Positions 9,089 through 20,260 of a stretch of 64,000 nucleotides of DNA are shown piece after piece; within the stretch, counting starts at the first letter, position 1; each line of letters begins with the position of its first letter. The translations under genes were made by a program, and so were the position numbers. Under the pieces are notes generated by a model. It was not told where the DNA came from. It searched no databases and saw only the letters and a program-made list of their open reading frames with translations. Origin of the DNA: Orlajensenia sp001423545 (GTDB taxonomy: Bacteria > Actinomycetota > Actinomycetes > Actinomycetales > Microbacteriaceae); NCBI GenBank assembly GCA_001423545.1, contig LMOK01000001.1, forward strand, positions 1,116,001 through 1,180,000, read 5' to 3'.

Positions 9089-10791
9089 ACGACGCCATGA
9101 CGACGGATGCAGCTGCCCGCGTTCTCGATCAGGCCCGCGCCTGGCTCGCTCAGGACCCCGACGTCGAGACCCGGGCCGAGCTGCGCACCCTGATCGACGA
9201 GGCCGAAGCCGGGTCGACGGATGCCGTCACCGAACTCCACGCCCGCTTCGACGTGCGGCTCGCCTTCGGCACCGCCGGCCTCCGCGGCGAGATCGCCGCC
9301 GGCTCGAACCGCATGAACCGCGTGCTGGTGTCGCAGGCCGCCGCCGGCCTCGCCCGCTTCCTGCTGAACCACGCGAACCTCGGAGAGGCGCCGAGCGTCG
9401 TCATCGGCTACGACGGCCGCAAGAACTCGCAGGTGTTCGCCACCGACACCGCCGAGATCATGGCCGGTGCCGGCATCCGGGCCATCCTGCTGCCTCGACT
9501 CCTGCCCACGCCGGTGCTGGCCTACGCCGTGCGCCACCTCGACGTCGACGCCGGCGTGATGGTCACGGCCTCGCACAACCCGCCGAACGACAACGGCTAC
9601 AAGGTCTACCTCGGCGGCCGCGACAGGGGCTCGCAGATCGTCTCGCCGGCCGATGTCGAGATCGCCGAGGAGATCCTCCTGATCGCTGCCGGGTCGAGTG
9701 TGCTCGAGCTGCCCCGCGGCGGGTTCGAGACCGCGGACGAGTCCGTCATCGACGCCTATGTCGACGCCACGGCTGCCATCGCTCCGACACCCCGCGCCCA
9801 GGTGAACGTCGTCTACACCGCCATGCACGGTGTCGGTTGGGAGACATTCGCCCGCGCCGTCTCGTCCGCCGGATTCGACGCGCCGCACATCGTGCACGCG
9901 CAGATCGAACCCGACCCCGCCTTCCCGACGGTCGCGTTCCCCAACCCGGAGGAGCCCGGCGCCATGGACCTGGCGACCGAGGAGGCGCGCGCCCAGCAGG
10001 CGGAGCTCGTGATCGCCAATGATCCCGACGCCGACCGTCTCGCCATCGCGATCCCGGATGCCGCAGCCGACGGGGGCTACCGGCGCCTGTCCGGCAACGA
10101 GGTCGGACTGCTGCTCGGCTGGTGGGCCGCCGAACGCAACGCCGCCGGTCGCACCCCCGGCGACGGCACGCTCGCCTGCTCGATCGTCTCCTCCCCCGGC
10201 CTCGCAGCCATCGCCCGCCACTACGGCCTGCACTTCTCCAACACGCTCACCGGCTTCAAGTGGATCTCCCGTGCGCCCGGCCTGGTGTTCGGCTTCGAGG
10301 AGGCGCTCGGCTACCTCGTCAACCCCGACGACGTGCGCGACAAGGACGGCATCTCGGCGGCCGTCGCGTTCCTCTCGCTCGCCAGCGAGCTGAAGGCCGA
10401 TGGTCGCACCGTCTCCGATCACCTCGCGGCCTTCACCGAGACGTTCGGCGCCTTCGCGTCCTCGCAGATCTCCATCCGCGTGACGGATCTCGCGCGCATC
10501 GCCAGCACCATGCAGCGACTCCGCGATCAACCGCCGTCGCAGATCGGCGGCATCCGTGTCGACCGCATCGAAGACCTGGCCGACGGCTTCGGCGGCCTGC
10601 CGCCGAGCGACGTGCTGCGCATCCAGTTGACCGACGGCTCGCGCATCATGGTGCGCCCGAGCGGCACCGAACCGAAGCTCAAGGTCTACATCGACTCCTC
10701 GAGCGACGAGGGCAGCGTGGCCGAGCGCACGGCGGCGGCATCGGCATCGGTCGCCGCGCTCGACGCCGGCATGCGGGAGCTGGTCGGCTAG
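9085..10791 (+). CDS. pmmB: Phosphohexomutase/phosphopentomutase (PmmB-like)
   Basis: The 568-residue alpha-D-phosphohexomutase has all four family motifs: catalytic serine loop VMVTASHNPPNDNGYK, metal-binding NDPDADRLA, sugar-binding GFEEALGY, and phosphate-binding RPSGTEPKLKVY. This long subfamily (YbbT/PgcA/PmmB) includes phosphoglucomutases, phosphomannomutases and phosphopentomutases. The immediate coupling to PNP (GTGA overlap at 9085-9088) favours a phosphopentomutase role, moving ribose-1-phosphate to ribose-5-phosphate, but the sequence alone does not prove it. An in-frame ATG at 9097 is an alternative start. It ends 10 bp from the convergent PTS IIB gene. Confidence 0.88.
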   Translation: MNDAMTTDAAARVLDQARAWLAQDPDVETRAELRTLIDEAEAGSTDAVTELHARFDVRLAFGTAGLRGEIAAGSNRMNRVLVSQAAAGLARFLLNHANLGEAPSVVIGYDGRKNSQVFATDTAEIMAGAGIRAILLPRLLPTPVLAYAVRHLDVDAGVMVTASHNPPNDNGYKVYLGGRDRGSQIVSPADVEIAEEILLIAAGSSVLELPRGGFETADESVIDAYVDATAAIAPTPRAQVNVVYTAMHGVGWETFARAVSSAGFDAPHIVHAQIEPDPAFPTVAFPNPEEPGAMDLATEEARAQQAELVIANDPDADRLAIAIPDAAADGGYRRLSGNEVGLLLGWWAAERNAAGRTPGDGTLACSIVSSPGLAAIARHYGLHFSNTLTGFKWISRAPGLVFGFEEALGYLVNPDDVRDKDGISAAVAFLSLASELKADGRTVSDHLAAFTETFGAFASSQISIRVTDLARIASTMQRLRDQPPSQIGGIRVDRIEDLADGFGGLPPSDVLRIQLTDGSRIMVRPSGTEPKLKVYIDSSSDEGSVAERTAAASASVAALDAGMRELVG

Positions 10792-10801
10792 AGGGCGGCG
10801 G

Positions 10802-11074
10802 CTACCCGACCGCGATCTCGAGCTTCGCGGTGATCTCGTCGAGATCGAAGTAGTTGTCGATCACCACGATGTCGGCGTTGGTCGCGCCGATGTGCTTCAC
10901 GAGCTCGGGCGAGGTGAGGATCACCTGCGCGTCGGATGCGGCGACGCCGACGCTGGCGACATCGGTCGCCGAGACCCGTGCCTCGACTCCCAGGCGTTCG
11001 AGCGCACGTTCCGCGTTGAGCTTGAGGATGGCGGAGGTGCCGATTCCGGCACCGCAGATGGCGACGATCTTCAT
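10802..11074 (-). CDS. PTS IIB subunit (ascorbate/galactitol-like)
   Basis: This 90-residue protein begins MKIVAICGAGIGTS. Cys7 sits in the loop that carries the phosphocysteine in SgaB/GatB-type IIB proteins. In a normal PTS it takes phosphate from IIA and gives it to the sugar bound by IIC. The gene overlaps the IIA gene by 4 nt (ATGA), so the two are one unit. No IIC permease gene is present anywhere in the window, which is unusual for a transport PTS. The pair is the last part of the nucleoside cluster. It may serve an IIC encoded elsewhere or be a regulatory phosphorelay. Confidence 0.85.
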   Translation of the reverse strand: MKIVAICGAGIGTSAILKLNAERALERLGVEARVSATDVASVGVAASDAQVILTSPELVKHIGATNADIVVIDNYFDLDEITAKLEIAVG

Positions 11075-11514
11075 GATGTGTACCCCAGCAGTTCCCGGAC
11101 GGTCTCGTGGTCGCTCGCGGCGGCCAGCGCGGGGATGACCGCGCCATCGTTGAACACGTTCGCCAGCGTCGCCACGGCTCCGACGTGCTCGTCCGTGGTG
11201 GTCACCGCGAGCCCGATGATGACGCTCACGGGGTCATTGTGCGGATGCCCGAAGCGCACGGGCTCGGCGAGGGTGACGACGGCCAGGCCGTCGGTCCTCA
11301 CGTCGCTGCCCGGTCGAGCGTGGGCGAGGGCGAAGCCCGGGGCGATGACGACGTAGGCCCCGAACTCCTCGATGACGCTGATCATGCGCTCGGTGTAGGC
11401 ATCCGTCGTCGCCCCGGAGTCGCAGAGGGCTGCGCCGCAGATGCGCACGGCGTCCTGCCAGTCCGTTGCGGCGGCGCCGAGCCTGATGGCACTCTCTGGC
11501 AGTGGGGGCAGCAC
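11071..11514 (-). CDS. PTS IIA subunit (mannitol/fructose/ascorbate type)
   Basis: The 147-residue product fits the PTS EIIA type-2 family. It starts with a GTG preceded by AGAAGG 7 nt upstream. The phospho-acceptor His65 lies in PGFALAHARPG, the standard motif, and the C-terminal half carries the family pattern ending in a helix (ETVRELLGY). It would accept phosphate from HPr. The gene is 42 bp downstream of adenosine deaminase on the same strand and is coupled to IIB. Presence beside nucleoside genes without IIC suggests either a partner elsewhere or a regulatory task. Confidence 0.85.
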   Translation of the reverse strand: MLPPLPESAIRLGAAATDWQDAVRICGAALCDSGATTDAYTERMISVIEEFGAYVVIAPGFALAHARPGSDVRTDGLAVVTLAEPVRFGHPHNDPVSVIIGLAVTTTDEHVGAVATLANVFNDGAVIPALAAASDHETVRELLGYTS

Positions 11515-11556
11515 GGTGGGGCCTTCTGTCGTTCGGGGAACTGCGGAGCTCGCGGG

Positions 11557-12681
11557 TCAGGCCGCGTCGAATCCCGCACTGATCTGCTCGATGAGCTCGT
11601 CGCGGTCCTCGAGGGGGAGGAACGCGGCGGAGGCGGCATTGAGCTGGAAGACCTCGAAGTCGTCGAGGTCGTAGGAGAAGGCATCCGCCAGCAGTGCGAG
11701 TTCCCGGCTGATGGTGGTGCGGCTCATGAGTCGGTTGTCGGTGTTGACGGTCACCCGGAAGTCGAGCTGGTAGAGCAGGTCGAACGGGTGGTCGACGAGC
11801 TCGTCGCCCCAGGCCGCGATGGCGCCGGTCTGCAGGTTCGACGACGGCGACAGCTCGAGGGCGATCTCGCGGTCCCGCACCCACTGGGCGACGGGGCCGA
11901 GGGTCACGTAGGTGTTGTCATCGTCTTCACGCTCGATCGAGATGTCCTCGGCGAGCCGCACACCGTGGCCGAGGCGCAACGCGCGGCCGTCGAAGAGCGC
12001 TCCGCGGATGCTGTCGATGCCGTCGGCCTCGCCGGCGTGCACGGTGACGGGCAGGAACTCCTTGGCGAGGTAGTCGAAGGCGCTGAGGTGGTTGCGGGCG
12101 GGGAAGCCCAGCTCCGCCCCGGCGATGTCGAATCCGGCGACTCCGCGATCGCGGTGCCGCACGGCCAGCTCGGCGATCTCGAGGCCGCGGTTCGCGTGGC
12201 GCATGGCCGTGACGAGCTGTCCGATGCGGATGCCGTTGCCCGTGCCGGAGGCCACGTCGTCGATTCCGGCCTCGATGCCGGCCTGCACGGCCTCGACGGC
12301 CTGGTCGAGGGTGAGGCCGCGAGCGAGGTGCTGCTCGGGAGCCCAACGGATCTCGCCGTAGATGACGCCGTCGGCAGCGAGGTCCTGCACGAACTCGCGG
12401 GCGACCCTCTCGAGACCCTCCGTGGTCTGCATGACGGCCGTCGTGACGTCGAAGGTCTTGAGGTACTCCACGAGCGATCCGGAGTCGGCCTGATCGGCGA
12501 ACCAGGTCGCCAGAGCCGTTGAGTCGGTCTCGGGCACGTCGATGCCGATGGCATCGGCCAGTTCGATGATGGTCTGGGGGCGCAGGCCGCCATCGAGGTG
12601 GTCGTGCAGGGAGACCTTGGGCAGCGAGTTGATGCTCGTGCCACCGCCAGGCAACAGGTAGTCCGTCGGAATCGTGTTCAC
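11557..12681 (-). CDS. add: Adenosine deaminase
   Basis: The 374-residue enzyme deaminates adenosine and deoxyadenosine to inosine forms, which the neighbouring PNP can split. Zinc and catalytic motifs are visible: LHDHLDGG (metal His pair), VTVHAGEADG (His plus catalytic Glu), LGHGVRL, and VTVNTDNR with the metal-binding Asp. The NTDN form, instead of NTDD, is usual for the bacterial actinobacterial group. It follows thymidine phosphorylase with a 207-bp gap that carries a large inverted repeat, so it may have its own promoter. Confidence 0.92.
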   Translation of the reverse strand: MNTIPTDYLLPGGGTSINSLPKVSLHDHLDGGLRPQTIIELADAIGIDVPETDSTALATWFADQADSGSLVEYLKTFDVTTAVMQTTEGLERVAREFVQDLAADGVIYGEIRWAPEQHLARGLTLDQAVEAVQAGIEAGIDDVASGTGNGIRIGQLVTAMRHANRGLEIAELAVRHRDRGVAGFDIAGAELGFPARNHLSAFDYLAKEFLPVTVHAGEADGIDSIRGALFDGRALRLGHGVRLAEDISIEREDDDNTYVTLGPVAQWVRDREIALELSPSSNLQTGAIAAWGDELVDHPFDLLYQLDFRVTVNTDNRLMSRTTISRELALLADAFSYDLDDFEVFQLNAASAAFLPLEDRDELIEQISAGFDAA

Positions 12682-12752
12682 GTCGTCAAATCTACCGGTG
12701 CGACCGGGCCGCCGTGCGCGCTGATTTGTTGCGCGCCTCCGCCCGTCGGCGC

Positions 12753-12836
12753 CTGGAAAGCGAGGGAAGTCGCCCGTCGCCGCGACCTCGGAGACGGTTT
12801 TCCGGTCGCCGGGGCCCGAAAGTCCTCGCTTTCCAG
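12753..12836. repeat. Large inverted repeat between add and deoA
   Basis: Two 13-nt arms are perfectly complementary (CTGGAAAGCGAGG at 12753-12765, CCTCGCTTTCCAG at 12824-12836) and separated by 58 nt. The spacer contains a second, smaller stem (GCGACC with GGTCGC). There is no T-run after it. It could be a REP-like element, a transcript-stabilising hairpin or a regulator site. The rest of the 207-bp gap shows no clear open frame. Confidence 0.6.
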
Positions 12837-12888
12837 AACTCTCGGTCCCGAACTCCTGATCCAGAACCCCTGCGACGGATGCCGCGCG

Positions 12889-14187
<1,299 letters not shown>

Positions 14188-14287
14188 GGGGTCCTTCTTT
14201 CAGTTGCGGAGAATCGCTGCCGCGCACCCTGCCGTGATGCCCGGCATCAGGTCGGTCGTCGGCGTGCGGCTGCCGTCGGAGGGGCTC

Positions 14288-14710
14288 TCAGCCCCGGTAT
14301 TCGGCGAGCTGGCGCGGGCCGAAGGCATCCGGCAGCACCTCGTCGATGGTGCGGATGCCCGAGACGGTCTCGAGCAGCATGCCCTCGGTGGAGTGCTCGT
14401 AGAGCAGCTGGCGGCAGCGGCCGCAGGGCATGAGGGTGTCGCCGTTGCCGTCGACGCAGGTGAAGGCGACGAGCCTGCCGCCGCCCGACATGAACAGGCC
14501 GGAGACCAGAGTGCACTCGGCGCACAGCGTGACGCCGTATGAGGCGTTCTCCACGTTGCAACCCGACACGATGCGACCGTCGTCGACCAGGGCGGCGGCG
14601 CCGACGGGGAACTCCGAGTAGGGCACGTAGGCCTTGCCCATGGCCTCGACCGCGGCGGTGCGCAGAGCTGCCCAGTCGATCTCGGGAACGGATGCTGTGG
14701 GCTCGCTCAT
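14288..14710 (-). CDS. cdd: Cytidine deaminase
   Basis: The 140-residue homotetrameric-type cytidine deaminase has zinc ligands Cys63 (with catalytic Glu65 in TLCAECT) and Cys96/Cys99 in MPCGRC. It converts cytidine and deoxycytidine to uridine forms for thymidine phosphorylase and uridine-cleaving enzymes. I chose the ATG ending at 14710 because it overlaps the stop of the upstream permease (ATGA) and gives the normal family length. Frames running further upstream lie inside the permease gene. Translation coupling ties deamination directly to nucleoside import. Confidence 0.93.
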   Translation of the reverse strand: MSEPTASVPEIDWAALRTAAVEAMGKAYVPYSEFPVGAAALVDDGRIVSGCNVENASYGVTLCAECTLVSGLFMSGGGRLVAFTCVDGNGDTLMPCGRCRQLLYEHSTEGMLLETVSGIRTIDEVLPDAFGPRQLAEYRG

Positions 14711-16001
14711 GATTTCACGTATGGCTTTCCTGATGCCGCCGGCGGTCTCACCTTGCCGACGAGGCCGGCCACGGCGAAGACCGTGACGAGGTACGGCAGC
14801 ATGAGCATGAACTCGCTCGGAACCGGCGATCCGATCACGCTGAGGGTGTTCTGCAGGTTCGACGCGAAGCCGAACAGCAGGGCGGCCAGGGTGGCCTTGA
14901 TCGGGTCCCACTGGCCGAAGATCACGGCGGCGAGGGCGATGTAGCCTGCTCCGGCCGTCATCTCCTTGTTGAAGGCGATGCCGGTTCCGATGGTGAAGAA
15001 CGTTCCACCGAGGCCGGCGATGGCACCGGCCAGCGCGACGTTCCAGAACCGGGTCTTGTTGACCTTGATGCCGACGGTGTCCGCGGCCTGGGGGTGCTCG
15101 CCCACGGCGCGGAGGCGGAGACCCCACTTGGTGTGGAACAGCCCGACGTACACGGCGGCGACGGCCACGTACATGATGTAGACGATGATCGTCTGCTTGA
15201 ACAGCACCGGTCCGATGATCGGGATGTCGCCGAGCAGCGGGATCGGCAGGCGCTCGAAGCGCGGCGGGGCGTTCAGCACAGCGGCGTTCGGCACCAGCAC
15301 CTGCGAGTAGAAGAAGCTGGTGAGGCCGACGACGAGCACGTTGAGCACGACACCGACGATGACCTGGTCGACGAGGTACCTGATCGCGAACACGGCGAGC
15401 ACCATGGCGACGAGAACACCGGCGATCATCGCGGCGATGACTCCGAGCCAGAGGTTGCCGGTGACCGAGGCCACGACCGCGGCGGTGAAGGCTCCGGCGA
15501 GGAGCTGGCTCTCGATGGCGATGTTGACGACGCCGACGCGCTCACCGATGACACCGGCCAGGGAGCCGTAGATGAGGGGAACCGCGAGGCTGAGCGAGCC
15601 GAACAGCAGCCCGATCATCGGCAGCGATGAACCGGCGGCGGCCCAGGTGAGGAAGCCGAACATGAACAGCACGGCGAAGATCACGATGAGCCAGAGCGGG
15701 ACCCGCTTGTGTGCGCGCACCATCGCGGCGCTCACGATGGTCACCACGGCGAGGAGGATGGCGACGACCCAGACGGTGGGAGCCGACGGCACGACGACCT
15801 CGGGGAGCTGGATGGCATCCGCCGGGCTCGACAGCCTGAACGTGGTGTCACCGGGGCGAGCGCCGAAGATGGCCAGCGCGAACATGGCGAGGGTGAAGAC
15901 CAGGAAGGCGACCGGCGCCTTCCAGCTGGTGATGACGGTCTTGGCGAGCACGACGACCGGAGCCGGCGTCGGTGCTGGTGCGGTGTTCTCGGTGGTGGTG
16001 C

Positions 16002-16005
<4 letters not shown>
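14707..16005 (-). CDS. Nucleoside ABC transporter permease, second subunit (NupQ/YufQ-like)
   Basis: The 432-residue membrane protein belongs to the BPD_transp_2 (branched amino acid/sugar type) permease family found with BMP-type binding proteins. About ten hydrophobic segments are seen. Family signatures include GVIGERVGVVNIAIES, AVGEHPQAADTVGI and the terminal PYLVTVFAVAGLVG. The start is the GTG ending at 16005, which overlaps the TGA of the first permease (GTGA) and has AGGAGGTGG upstream. The long cytoplasmic N-terminus before the first conserved block is typical of actinobacterial members. It forms the channel with the 431-residue partner. Confidence 0.88.
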
Positions 16006-17293
<1,288 letters not shown>

Positions 17294-17297
<4 letters not shown>

Positions 17298-18814
17298 GCG
17301 GCGACTCCTTCTGAGGTCGGGGCCTCTCCGGCCATCATGAGGCCGAGGACTTCGCGGGGGGTGTCGCCCGGCACGATGCCGACGATGCGGCCGCGGTACA
17401 TGACCATGATGCGATCGGCGAGGGCTGCGACCTCGTCGAGCTCGGTCGACACGACGATCACGGGAACGCCGGAGTCGCGGGTCTCGACGATGCGCTTGTG
17501 GATGAACTCGATCGACCCGACGTCGACGCCACGCGTCGGCTGGGCTGCGACGAAGAGCGTGAGGTCGCGGCTGAGCTCACGGGCGAGCACGACCTTCTGC
17601 TGGTTTCCACCGGAGAGACGGCCCACCTTGGTCTCGATGCTCGGCGTGCGCACATCGAACTCGGCGACCTTCTCCCGGGCGAAATCGGCGCGGAAGCCGA
17701 GCTGCAGCGTCGCTGCCTTGACGAAGGGCTTGCCCGTCGACCTGTCGAGCATGAGGTTCTCGGCGATGGTGAACTCACCGACGAGGCCGTCCTCGTTGCG
17801 GTCCTCGGGAACGAACCCGACACCGGCGTCGAGGATCTTCCGAACGCTCGCACCCGTCAGCTCCCGACCGTCGAGGTTGATGCGGCCGGTGACGCGCGGC
17901 TGCAGGCCTACGAGAGCCTCGGTGAGCTCGGTCTGGCCATTGCCCTGCACGCCGGCGATGGCGAGGATCTCGCCGCGGCGAACCGAGAAGCTCACGTCGT
18001 TCACGACGAGCTGGCCGATGTGGTCGACGACGGTGAGGTTCTCGACGACGAGGGCCTCCTCGCCGAGGGTGGGCTCGTCCTTGTGCACCGTCAGCTCGAC
18101 GGCCCGGCCGACCATGAGCGAGGCGAGCTCGGCGTTCGTCGCCGTGGGCTGTGCCTCGCCGACGACCTTGCCGAGGCGCATGACCGTGATGCGGTCGGCG
18201 ACCTCGCGCACTTCGCGCAGCTTGTGGGTGATGAAGACGATCGCGGTTCCGGCGTCGCGGAGCTGCCGCATGATCTGCATCAGTTCATCGGTCTCCTGCG
18301 GGGTGAGCACGGCCGTCGGCTCGTCGAACACGAGTACGCGGGCGTCACGGGAGAGGGCCTTGATGATCTCGACGCGCTGCTGCACGCCGACGGGGAGCTC
18401 ATCGACGAGGGCATCGGGATCGACGTCGAACCCGAATCTCTCGGAGATCTCCGTGACCTTGGCCCGTGCCGCCGGAAGATCGAGCAGGCCGCCGGCGCGG
18501 GTCTCCTCGTGCCCGAGCATGACGTTCTCGGCCACGGTGAAGACCGGGATGAGCATGAAGTGCTGGTGCACCATGCCGATTCCGGCCGCCATGGCGTCTC
18601 CGGGACCCGCGAAGTGCTGAACGGCGTCGTCGAGGAGGATCTCGCCGCCGTCGGCCTGGTACAGGCCGTAGAGCACGTTCATGAGGGTGGACTTGCCTGC
18701 ACCGTTCTCGCCGAGGAGACAGTGGATCTCCCCGGGTTCGACGGTGAGATCGATGTGGTCATTGGCGACCAGGGCACCGAATGTCTTCGTGATGCCGCGA
18801 AGTTCGAGCTTCAT
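17294..18814 (-). CDS. Nucleoside ABC transporter ATPase with two ABC domains (NupO/YufO-like)
   Basis: The 506-residue protein has two tandem ATPase domains. Domain 1 has an intact Walker A (GENGAGKST) and Walker B (FDEPTAVLTPQE) but a weak signature (LPVGVQQR). Domain 2 has a degenerate Walker A (GVQGNGQTEL) with a proper signature (LSGGNQQK). This asymmetry is standard for BMP/ribose-type importers. It energises uptake through the two permeases. A stem-loop and 160 bp separate it from the upstream lipoprotein gene, so its level is probably lower than that of the binding protein. Confidence 0.9.
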
Positions 18815-18929
18815 GCTCCCGATCCTAGTTATTCACGTGATTCCGCGCCCCTGCGTGCGCAAAGGTGGGCCGACCTTCGGGGCGGATGCTCAGATGTTGC
18901 AGATGCTGCGCAGAAGCGCCGGCATGCAG

Positions 18930-18961
18930 AAGGGGAGGTCGGCTCTCGCCGGCCTCCCCTT
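18930..18961 (-). terminator. Stem-loop between BMP lipoprotein and ATPase genes
   Basis: Arms AAGGGGAGG (18930-18938) and CCTCCCCTT (18953-18961) pair over 9 bp, continue after one mismatch with 4 more bp (CGGC/GCCG) and close on a GAGA loop in the minus-strand transcript. No U-tract follows, so it may be a partial terminator or 3' stabiliser of the lipoprotein message. Confidence 0.65.
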
Positions 18962-18976
18962 CCGTCGGAGACTGTC

Positions 18977-20074
18977 TTAGCCCGCGAGGTAGGACTTGAC
19001 GGGGATCGAGCCGTCGATGATGCCGGCCTTGATCGTGTCGATCTCACCCTGGAGGGTCGGTGCGACCTTGTCCTCGAAGGAGTGGAACGGCGCGATGCCG
19101 ACGCCCTCGTTCTCGAGGGTTCCGACGAACGGAGTCGGGTCGAACTCGCCATTGCCCGCTGCGAGGACGGCGTCGTACGTTCCGACGTCGATGCCCTTGA
19201 GGATCGAGGTCAGCATGAGGTCGGCCACGTCGGGCGCGGTGACGGTGAAGTCGGCGTCGACGCCGATCATGGCGATGTCACGGCCGGCGTCCTTGATGGC
19301 GGCCGCTGCGCTCTGGTAGATCGGTCCACCGACGGGCAGGAGCACGTCGACGTTCTGGTCGATGAGGCCCTGGGCCGTCTGGCGAGCGGTGTCGTTGGCC
19401 TCGAAGCCACCGGTGAAGAGACCGTCGGTGCCGTCCCAGCCGAGAACCTTGACTGCGGTTCCCTTCTCGGTGTTGTGGTACTCGACGCCCTGCTTGAAGC
19501 CGTCCATGAAGATGGAGACGGTCGGGAAGTTCATTCCACCGAAGGTTCCGACGACGCCGGTCTTCGAGTAGTCGGCTGCTGCGTAGCCGGCGAGGAACGC
19601 CGCCTGGGCGGTGTCGAAGAGGATCGGCTTGATGTTGTCGGCGTCTGCCTTGCCGTCGAAGTCGGCGTCCGCCGCGTCGTCGATGATCGTGTAGTCGACC
19701 TCGGGGTTGGCCGTGGCCGACTCGATGGTGGCGGCCGAGAGCGCGAAGCCGACCGTGACGATGACGTTGCAGCCCTGGTCGACGAGGTTCGTCAGGTTGG
19801 GAGCGAAGTCGGTCTCAGCGTCGGACTGCACCTTGATCGGCTCGACGCCGAGTTCCTCGGCCGCCTTCTCGAGGCCCTCGGATCCGAGCTGGTTGAACGA
19901 CTTGTCGTCGAATCCACCGGAGTCGGAGACCATGCAGGGCACGAAGTCGGAGGCTGCTGCGCCACCGGACGACTCGCCGCCCTCTTCGGGCGCCGAGGCG
20001 CAGCCGGCCAGCAGGAGCGCTGCGCTGAGCGCGGCAAGTCCGCCGATGGCGGCCTTGCGGGTAGTGATCGTCAA
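18977..20074 (-). CDS. BMP-family substrate-binding lipoprotein 1 (nucleoside importer)
   Basis: The product is a 365-residue basic membrane protein (BMP/PnrA-like) binding protein. A Sec signal peptide ends in the lipobox LLAGC, with Cys25 as lipidation site, then a Gly/Ser/Glu linker. The mature part has VSDSGGFDDKSFNQ (family hallmark), VTVGFAL, and TLENEGVGIAPFH near the C-terminus. It should capture nucleosides outside the membrane for the following ABC importer. I chose the TTG ending at 20074 because GGAGGTC lies 5 nt upstream; a TTG 12 nt earlier would put that site inside the gene. A structured leader and a promoter with a palindrome precede it. Confidence 0.87.
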   Translation of the reverse strand: MTITTRKAAIGGLAALSAALLLAGCASAPEEGGESSGGAAASDFVPCMVSDSGGFDDKSFNQLGSEGLEKAAEELGVEPIKVQSDAETDFAPNLTNLVDQGCNVIVTVGFALSAATIESATANPEVDYTIIDDAADADFDGKADADNIKPILFDTAQAAFLAGYAAADYSKTGVVGTFGGMNFPTVSIFMDGFKQGVEYHNTEKGTAVKVLGWDGTDGLFTGGFEANDTARQTAQGLIDQNVDVLLPVGGPIYQSAAAAIKDAGRDIAMIGVDADFTVTAPDVADLMLTSILKGIDVGTYDAVLAAGNGEFDPTPFVGTLENEGVGIAPFHSFEDKVAPTLQGEIDTIKAGIIDGSIPVKSYLAG

Positions 20075-20086
20075 GATGACCTCCAA

Positions 20087-20128
20087 GATTGCAGGCCCAC
20101 AGGGATGGATGGGCCGGGATGTGCAATC
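20087..20128 (-). promoter_or_regulatory. Hairpin leader just upstream of the BMP lipoprotein 1 ribosome site
   Basis: In the minus-strand RNA, GATTGCA pairs with TGCAATC and GGCCCA pairs with TGGGCC, separated by a one-sided 6-nt bulge and closed by a 10-nt loop. The stem ends a few bases before the GGAGGTC ribosome site at 20078-20084. It may tune translation or mRNA life. It matches no riboswitch class I recognise. Confidence 0.5.
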
Positions 20129-20135
20129 ACGTTAC

Positions 20136-20164
20136 CGAATATTTCCTTGCTCAAAAGAGCAAAA
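20136..20164 (-). promoter_or_regulatory. Promoter with overlapping palindrome for BMP lipoprotein 1
   Basis: Reading the minus strand, TTTTGC (20159-20164) and TATTCG (20136-20141) are spaced by exactly 17 nt and fit a sigma-70 type promoter. The perfect palindrome TTGCTC-AAAA-GAGCAA (20147-20162) overlaps the -35 box and spacer and looks like a repressor operator. The remaining 100 bp up to the next gene is AT-richer than its surroundings and carries no frame I can support. Confidence 0.5.
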
Positions 20165-20260
20165 GGGGTGCGCGCGCGAATGGTTATGAATCTGCGACCC
20201 GGGGCGCATCCGACGAAACGAACTCGCAACAAAACTGCGCGAAAAGGGCCCTGCGGCAGA

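Noticed and set aside
11557..12681. NTDN in place of NTDD in adenosine deaminase, as a possible lost active-site residue
   Set aside because: The first Asp is kept and, from memory, the NTDN form is usual in actinobacterial adenosine deaminases, so this is a family feature.
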